6,676 nucleotides of DNA, from assembly GCA_002499325.1 (NCBI GenBank), contig DALC01000112.1, forward strand, positions 1,245-7,920, read 5' to 3'. The notes below the pieces were generated by a model. It ran no database searches. It saw only the letters and a list, made by a program, of their open reading frames with translations, and had not been told where the DNA came from. How positions within the stretch are numbered: position 1 is the first letter of the stretch; each line of letters begins with the position of its first letter. This document shows positions 1 to 4,627 of the stretch, one piece after another. The translations under genes and the position numbers were made by a program. The stretch comes from Euryarchaeota archaeon UBA538. Lineage in GTDB: Archaea > Thermoplasmatota > Poseidoniia > Poseidoniales > Thalassarchaeaceae.

Positions 1-417
1 GGCCAGGGCGAGCTTTTTGTAATGCTTCACAATCACACAGGACAAGCCAGAACAGTTGAGCTTGACATAATTGTAGCAAAGGGAGAGCCGGCTTATCAGA
101 GCCTTAGATTAAGCGCACCCACTACGCCCCATCCTAGCATGAGATCGGGTGATCAGGTTGATAAAATCAGCAAATTGGTTACAATGCTGGAAAGAGCTGT
201 AGTCCTGTGGATAGGGATAGCCTGGCCAGACTCAGAATCAGGCCCCCACCCTGTACAGGTTACACTGAAGGGCGAGTCGGGAGAGACACTATCCTCGATG
301 GTAGTCCAGACATCTCTCACAACCGGGGTGAATCCCGAGAGTGCCGCAGTTCGGATGACTGAGGCGTCTGAAGCAGTAAGGAGAATAGCAATACCACTCA
401 GTGACAGGCAGATTTAG
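1..417 (+). CDS. Hypothetical protein, C-terminal part (gene starts before the window)
   Basis: The frame is open from the first base to a TAG stop at 415-417, so the gene begins upstream of the window and only its last 138 codons are seen. I do not recognise the family. The visible part starts with an alternating hydrophobic pattern (ELFVMLHNHTGQARTVELDI), and a later stretch reads PHPVQVTLKGESGETLSS. This suggests beta strands, perhaps an immunoglobulin-like sandwich, but that is an inference from pattern only. A hydrophobic stretch around VVLWIGIAWP is too short and too interrupted to call a membrane helix. There are no cysteines and no catalytic motif that I can name. The first internal ATG is at 22, but the open frame before it argues for a start further upstream. 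The flavoprotein gene follows after 56 bases on the same strand, so the two may share a transcript. Confidence 0.6.
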   Translation, partial: GQGELFVMLHNHTGQARTVELDIIVAKGEPAYQSLRLSAPTTPHPSMRSGDQVDKISKLVTMLERAVVLWIGIAWPDSESGPHPVQVTLKGESGETLSSMVVQTSLTTGVNPESAAVRMTEASEAVRRIAIPLSDRQI

Positions 418-473
418 ACCGTGAGCTTGGAGCGTCACGTTCATGATACCTCCCCTGTTGGCAAGCATCGATA

Positions 474-1919
474 GTGATGGAGTCGTGGGACGTCTTAGTA
501 CTCGGAGAAGGCCCAGCCGCCCTCAGAGCCGCTATCGCGGCTTCAGACACAGGAGCAAGGCCTCTTTTGGTGAGTGGCTCTTCAGTGGGCGTTGCTTCAG
601 GCTTCCCACCTATCTCTGGCTTCTCTGCCTCATTGAATGAAACGTCCCCCGCTGCTCACATAGAAGATACCATTTCAGCAGGTGGTGATCACACCGACAA
701 GGATGCTGCAGCACGTATCTGTGGATTGGCCGTAGAGGCTCTATCCGAGCTAGAGAGGTGGGGACTCGTTCTGAGGAGATCAAAAGACGGCCTTCCTCAC
801 ATGGCAGACATTTCGGGCCATTCGTTCCCTAGAGTAGCCGGATGTGGGGACAGCACCGTTAGAGAAGTGACTAGAACTCTCGAAGAACAGACAATGAAGA
901 GAGGAATAAACAGAAAGTCTGACCTACTTCCTGTGGCCCTAGTTATGGATAACAACCAAGCCAGGGGAATTGTTGCATTGGACATAGAATCAGGAGAGTT
1001 AATTCCAATTCAGGCCAAGACAATCATAGTAGCGTCACAGGGTTATCAGGGAATTTGGAATACGCCTTCCCTTGGCCCCGGAAACGGGCTTGCAATTTCC
1101 AATGCAGCGGGAATACGACTCAAAGGAATGGCAAACGTTCCAATGCATGCCCTTACCATAGCAGGTACGGGAATGATCCTGCCCATGGACATTCTTGGCT
1201 CTGGAGGAAGAATTAGGAAAGAATCTGGAGAAGATGCCAGTCCTAATGATGTAATAGGAGGAGAACTATGTGTTCTCGATATGCGCTCCATGGAGAAATC
1301 AGCTAAAGGGTGGTTTGAGAATACCGAATCAAAGGTACTCGATAGGACTGGACTAAACGTCAGGAACGACGTTCTGCCCCTCTCGCCCATGATAATATCG
1401 ACTACGGGCGGAATACCAGTCGATGATCATTGTAGAGCAATATTTGACTCTGGTAAAATGTGGTACACTGGCCTATATGCCGCCGGGCGTTCAGCATACA
1501 CTGGAATGCACGGATCAACTCCTCTGCCGGGGAACCTAATCATGGAGGAGGTGGTAACAGGCATGGTTGCAGGAAAGCACGCTGCTGAATGGTCGAACAA
1601 CTCTCAATTCGGGGGTCATGAAGCGATTCAGCAAGCAGTATCCTCATCTCAGAAGAAGATCGACCAGATGTTCTCTTCTGAAGGAAGCCCAGTGGGGCAC
1701 GTGGCCAAGGCTCTGTCCTCTGCAATGAGGATAATTGATGGAAGCGGTGACCAAGCCTCAATGGCAGTGGCGCATGCCAGCATCAACGAAATATCGAGTC
1801 TTGGAATGAGAGTAACGGATCCATCGAGAAGAATGAACACAGAGTTAGTCACAGCTCTTCATGTGGAAGGATTACTTTCTCTTGCAAAGTTCATATCCTC
1901 TAACGAGGAAGAAGAATGA
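474..1919 (+). CDS. SdhA/FrdA-like FAD-dependent oxidoreductase, divergent active site
   Basis: Predicted flavoprotein of 481 residues related to succinate dehydrogenase/fumarate reductase subunit A. Substrate unknown; no signal peptide, so probably cytoplasmic. The N terminus has a dinucleotide fold, DVLVLGEGPAALRAA (residues 6-20), with the third motif glycine replaced by alanine. Further family landmarks in order are HIEDTISAGG (62-71), SGHSFPR (114-120), TIIVASQGYQGIW (183-195), GGIPVD (312-317), and GLYAAGRSAYTGMHG (333-347) leading to PGNLIMEEVVTGMVAG. The covalent-FAD histidine is absent. Aligned from memory to E. coli SdhA, His242 is kept (H225), but Arg286, His354 and Arg399 fall at L241, I308 and P350. 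The usual 560-600 residue length is reduced because the protein ends after the NTELVTALHVEGLLSLA helix, without the C-terminal ESRGxHxRxDxP segment. No iron-sulfur or membrane-anchor partner is nearby. The start is GTG 474 or ATG 477; an in-frame stop lies at 444 and neither has a Shine-Dalgarno. The end overlaps the HIT gene by four bases. Confidence 0.85.
   Translation: MMESWDVLVLGEGPAALRAAIAASDTGARPLLVSGSSVGVASGFPPISGFSASLNETSPAAHIEDTISAGGDHTDKDAAARICGLAVEALSELERWGLVLRRSKDGLPHMADISGHSFPRVAGCGDSTVREVTRTLEEQTMKRGINRKSDLLPVALVMDNNQARGIVALDIESGELIPIQAKTIIVASQGYQGIWNTPSLGPGNGLAISNAAGIRLKGMANVPMHALTIAGTGMILPMDILGSGGRIRKESGEDASPNDVIGGELCVLDMRSMEKSAKGWFENTESKVLDRTGLNVRNDVLPLSPMIISTTGGIPVDDHCRAIFDSGKMWYTGLYAAGRSAYTGMHGSTPLPGNLIMEEVVTGMVAGKHAAEWSNNSQFGGHEAIQQAVSSSQKKIDQMFSSEGSPVGHVAKALSSAMRIIDGSGDQASMAVAHASINEISSLGMRVTDPSRRMNTELVTALHVEGLLSLAKFISSNEEEE
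1905..1908 (+). promoter_or_regulatory. Ribosome binding site of the HIT gene
   Basis: GAGG lies seven bases before the ATG at 1916, inside the last codons of the flavoprotein gene. Together with the ATGA stop/start overlap it supports this start and suggests translational coupling of the two genes. Confidence 0.55.
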
Positions 1920-2335
1920 CCGATGAAAAATCAATCTTCACTAGAATAATAGAGGGGGAGATTCCCTGCTTCAAGGTCTTTGAGAATGATTATGTATACT
2001 CCTTTTTAGACATTAACCCTGTATCTCGCGGGCACGTTCTCGTTATTCCCAAGGAACCAGCCCGATTCCTGCACGAGCTGTCTCCCAAGTCTTCTTCGGA
2101 GCTTGGTAAAGCTCTATCCATCATTTCTAAATCCATAATAGAAGTAACAGGAGCAAGTAGCTACAACATAATACAAAATAACGGATCCCAAGCTGGACAA
2201 ACCGTTTTTCATGTTCATTTCCACATAATTCCAAGATATCCCGAGTCAACTCACAGCTTTGCCTGGAAAACGATGGAAATAGACCAAAAAGAAGCATCTG
2301 ATCTGGCGGAAAAAATATTTGCTGGCATTCTATAG
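1916..2335 (+). CDS. HIT-family nucleotide hydrolase/transferase (Hint-like)
   Basis: A 139-residue protein of the histidine triad superfamily, cytoplasmic, of normal length for the family. Such proteins hydrolyse or transfer nucleoside phosphoramidates, AMP-linked compounds or dinucleoside polyphosphates; the actual substrate cannot be read from the sequence. The triad is HVHFHII at residues 99-105, with H101 as the expected nucleophile. Other landmarks are SIFTRIIEGEIPC (6-18), the YSFLDINPVSRGHVLVIPK core (28-46), and the NGSQAGQTVFHVHFH block. Many bacterial Hint proteins have a CxxC at the N terminus for zinc; here it reads SIFT, so that site appears lost, although C18 remains. The ATG at 1916 overlaps the TGA of the flavoprotein gene (ATGA) and has GAGG upstream, so the start is well supported. 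The family call is strong; the role is open. Confidence 0.93.
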   Translation: MTDEKSIFTRIIEGEIPCFKVFENDYVYSFLDINPVSRGHVLVIPKEPARFLHELSPKSSSELGKALSIISKSIIEVTGASSYNIIQNNGSQAGQTVFHVHFHIIPRYPESTHSFAWKTMEIDQKEASDLAEKIFAGIL

Positions 2336-2375
2336 AATCGGTGCTTTCTCAACTGGTACCCCCTCCCGATAAAGC

Positions 2376-3872
2376 GTGCCAGACTCCTCTGAGGCTCCAG
2401 ATATTGCCCCAGTTCTATCCAAAGGAGCACTTAGAATCAATCCGAAAAAACTCAGAAAGGTGCCTTGGAACCATTCAGGAGACCACCCTGGAAGTGACCT
2501 AGCATGGCCAATCATGAGATCCGCTGCATCATTGTCAAAGCACTATGTACTCAGATCAATCGAGGAGCAGGAACCGGTGAATGATGAAGGAGGAAGGATA
2601 TACGCATCGATGCATATCAATGGTTTAATCGATCCTCTGGTGATAATCACCTCTCAAACCAAACGGACAATCACTATGGGAAGGCATGATTTGGCGACCA
2701 TGCCTTTGATCGGTTGGTTTACCAGAAGGTTAGGAAATCAACCAATCATTAGAAGGGTTGAGAGAGACAAAGGAGTTTCAGATAATGAATTTGCAGAAAT
2801 GATAAATCATAGGTCATTGTTGACGATGGCCCATTGCATATCCGGTGGTTACGCAGCAGTCGTGATGCCCGAGGGCAAATCTCACCAAGACTCAAGACTA
2901 CATAAATTACGCACTGGTCCAATGAGATTTGCGATAAATGCATCAGAAATCGCACGTTCCAGAGGAGCCGTACAGCCAAAGATACAACCTGTAGGACTCC
3001 ATTTCAGATGTCATCACTGGTTCAGGACAGATCTATTTGTTGAGTATCCTGAACCAATTGAGATCCCATTCCTCGAATCCCCCGAGCATTCAGACAATCT
3101 CTTGGGAGGCACTTGGGTAGAACCACCAGAGACGTTGGTAAGGAGCTTGACAAAAAAACTAGAAGACGGCCTATCGAAAGTCTCTCCACAAGCCAAGGAT
3201 TGGGAAACTTACAGGGCCTGGCATATTCTTGCACATATAGACTCCAGAAATTTGAATCATCCATTGAATTCATACTCAGAAGAGGTAATCCATTCAAGGA
3301 AATTCCGTAATCATCCATCAATAATCGAGGGTAGTGAGATCCTGACCGACGCAAAGATAGCAAGCTCTGTCCTTCATTCCAGACAATTAGATGGAAGGGC
3401 CCTCTCAGATAGTTTGGGCATTAAACAAAAATCCGAGCTATTAAAGGGAGTCTTGGGACTAGCTATGATGCTATTCGCGACACCACTCTCTTTCATCTCA
3501 ACAGGCTTTCAAGCGACCCTTGCTTGGTATCTTGGGAATAATAGTGATGAGGGGATAGACGCCAGGACAACTCACCACTTCCTAGGGGTTTTCCTCTCAA
3601 TAATGACAATTTGGCCGATATTGTCGATATTTACTAGTATCTATATCATCGATCTAATATCAATTGAAATGAATGTTTTCACGCTCCTTATCGGTTCCTT
3701 CGTAGCTTTCGTAGCGTTTCAATTATCAAATTTCATGTTTTTACTTGGCTATGACCTTTGGAATGACTTCACTATGTCTTTGAGAAGACAGAAATTAGCT
3801 AGGTCAGAAGAAGGAAAACAGCTTGTCAAATTAGTCAGAGGAATAGCATCTAAATTAGTGGCTCTCAAATAG
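2376..3872 (+). CDS. Glycerolipid acyltransferase (PlsC superfamily, Gat1/Gat2-like), membrane protein
   Basis: A 498-residue acyltransferase predicted to move an acyl group onto glycerol phosphate or lysophosphatidate at the membrane. Block I is MHINGLIDPL, with catalytic H80 and D86 spaced HX5D. That is the spacing I recall for yeast Gat1/Gat2 and related bacterial proteins, rather than the HX4D of ordinary PlsC. Block II is GNQPIIRR (120-127), block III is MPEGKSH (164-170) followed by LHKLRTGPMRFA, and block IV is IQPVGLHF (203-210). The middle region (about 235-350) is soluble and unassigned. Three strongly hydrophobic segments at roughly 356-385, 401-427 and 434-458 should be membrane helices, before a basic C-terminal tail. 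The GTG at 2376 comes right after an in-frame TAA at 2370 and has no Shine-Dalgarno; the next in-frame ATG (2514) would remove 46 residues just before the conserved domain. The gene follows the HIT gene by 40 bases. Acyl donor and acceptor specificity are not readable. Confidence 0.88.
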   Translation: MPDSSEAPDIAPVLSKGALRINPKKLRKVPWNHSGDHPGSDLAWPIMRSAASLSKHYVLRSIEEQEPVNDEGGRIYASMHINGLIDPLVIITSQTKRTITMGRHDLATMPLIGWFTRRLGNQPIIRRVERDKGVSDNEFAEMINHRSLLTMAHCISGGYAAVVMPEGKSHQDSRLHKLRTGPMRFAINASEIARSRGAVQPKIQPVGLHFRCHHWFRTDLFVEYPEPIEIPFLESPEHSDNLLGGTWVEPPETLVRSLTKKLEDGLSKVSPQAKDWETYRAWHILAHIDSRNLNHPLNSYSEEVIHSRKFRNHPSIIEGSEILTDAKIASSVLHSRQLDGRALSDSLGIKQKSELLKGVLGLAMMLFATPLSFISTGFQATLAWYLGNNSDEGIDARTTHHFLGVFLSIMTIWPILSIFTSIYIIDLISIEMNVFTLLIGSFVAFVAFQLSNFMFLLGYDLWNDFTMSLRRQKLARSEEGKQLVKLVRGIASKLVALK

Positions 3873-3892
3873 GGTGTGCTCCTCGTCAGTGT

Positions 3893-4528
3893 GTGAACAA
3901 ACGAGATGCCACCCAGTCGATTAGGAACTGGCTTCAGAGCGAGAGACTGGAAGCCAGAGACGTCGAGGACCAACAGGCCCACCTGCACATGCACGTCAAG
4001 TACCCCCCAAGTAAGAGGGGACATCTGTTTAACGTGGTGATTCCCAAAAATAGAGATCTGATACTGGTCTATTCAGTTACCAGGGTGGATGAGGGCCAGC
4101 AGAACAAGATGAAGGAATACTCGGAGGCCAATCCAAATGAATGGAAGAAATGGCTACATGAAACACGCCTGGATCTGACCAGAGCGGATCTTGATTGGGT
4201 GTTACACGTCGGAAAAAATGTTGATGAGGTTCCGGGCCCACTTCAGGCATTTAACCTATCCAGACCGACTTGGCTGGATGGCCTCACTCAAAACGAGTTT
4301 ATGCATACAATGAGGAGAGTCTGGCTAACAAAGCTCTCTTTGATTCACAGAATCAAATTCCTTTTCGGCACGGGCTCGGGTAAACCAGGGCCAGTCGATG
4401 ACTGGAACAAGCAGAAGGGCCAAAAATCTACCAGAAAATCCCCTTCTCCTTCCGACCAACCCCGCGAAGTTGATACAGACGAGACAGGCGGATTTGGTAG
4501 GGATTTTGATCCAGCGGACTGGGCATGA
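3893..4528 (+). CDS. DUF2299 family protein with a charged C-terminal tail
   Basis: A 211-residue soluble protein. Residues 1-158 match what I recall of archaeal DUF2299 proteins: an N-terminal helix (IRNWLQSERLEARDVED), a strand pair around HLHMHVKYPP and HLFNVVIPKNRDLILVYSV (44-62), a helix reaching WKKWLHETRLDL, a strand around DWVLHV, and a closing helix DGLTQNEFMHTMRRVW with LIHRIKFLF. The family has no known biochemical function; I recall a fold likeness to YbjN/type III secretion chaperones, but this is not certain. Residues 160-211 form a tail without hydrophobic clusters, first lysine-rich and then acidic, ending FGRDFDPADWA, and are probably disordered. The start is GTG at 3893; other nearby GTGs hit stops at once. 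The gene lies 20 bases after the acyltransferase and is probably the last in the run, since a promoter-like region follows it. Confidence 0.75.
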   Translation: MNKRDATQSIRNWLQSERLEARDVEDQQAHLHMHVKYPPSKRGHLFNVVIPKNRDLILVYSVTRVDEGQQNKMKEYSEANPNEWKKWLHETRLDLTRADLDWVLHVGKNVDEVPGPLQAFNLSRPTWLDGLTQNEFMHTMRRVWLTKLSLIHRIKFLFGTGSGKPGPVDDWNKQKGQKSTRKSPSPSDQPREVDTDETGGFGRDFDPADWA

Positions 4529-4582
4529 TATCTCCGCCCTCTATCATACAAGCAGTGACCGCAACCCGAGTAGGTTAAGTAT

Positions 4583-4592
4583 GAAATATTTC
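4583..4592 (+). promoter_or_regulatory. Candidate archaeal TATA-like promoter element
   Basis: The only AT-rich cluster in the 99-base gap (GAAATATTTC, itself a perfect 10-base palindrome) lies about 36-45 bases before the ATG at 4628. A start of transcription about 25 bases downstream would give a short leader that still contains the Shine-Dalgarno. The match to a canonical archaeal TATA box (TTTATATA) is weak and no clear purine BRE is seen. The placement is suggestive only. Confidence 0.35.
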
Positions 4593-4613
4593 TAGTTGAG
4601 CTGTAACTAGTTG
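4592..4613 (+). repeat. Short palindrome overlapping a direct repeat, possible operator
   Basis: CTAGTT (4592-4597) and AACTAG (4605-4610) form a perfect 6-base inverted repeat around a 7-base spacer. The heptamer CTAGTTG also occurs twice in direct orientation, at 4592-4598 and 4607-4613. The element sits between the TATA-like stretch and the Shine-Dalgarno of the secreted-protein gene, where a repressor could block transcription initiation. A run of T after it, as expected for a terminator, is absent. Six-base matches can arise by chance. Confidence 0.35.
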
Positions 4614-4616
4614 CTG

Positions 4617-4623
4617 GGTGATC
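4617..4623 (+). promoter_or_regulatory. Strong Shine-Dalgarno site of the secreted-protein gene
   Basis: GGTGATC is fully complementary to GATCACC near the 3' end of 16S rRNA and lies four bases before the ATG at 4628. It is the best ribosome binding site in the window and fixes this start. The other genes have weak or no such site. Confidence 0.7.
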
Positions 4624-4627
4624 AGAA

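Noticed and set aside
443..640. A 65-codon open frame starting at ATG 443, overlapping the start of the flavoprotein gene
   Set aside because: It is arginine-rich, matches no family I know, and lies almost wholly inside the flavoprotein gene, whose N-terminal FAD motif begins by residue 6.
1046..1390. A 114-codon open frame on the - strand
   Set aside because: It is fully inside the well-supported flavoprotein gene on the other strand, and its translation shows no recognisable domain. It is a shadow of the + strand codon pattern.
474..1919. Label as glycerol-3-phosphate dehydrogenase subunit B (GlpB)
   Set aside because: The acyltransferase nearby makes this tempting, but the HIEDTISAGG, SGHSFPR and GLYAAGRSAYTGMHG landmarks fit the SdhA/FrdA family better.
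3022..3363. A 113-codon open frame on the - strand
   Set aside because: It lies inside the acyltransferase gene, has no motif, and its translation looks random.
4529..4627. Transcription terminator after the DUF2299 gene
   Set aside because: There is no T-run, and the only inverted repeat in the gap is short, has no T tract behind it, and sits next to the following gene's start signals.
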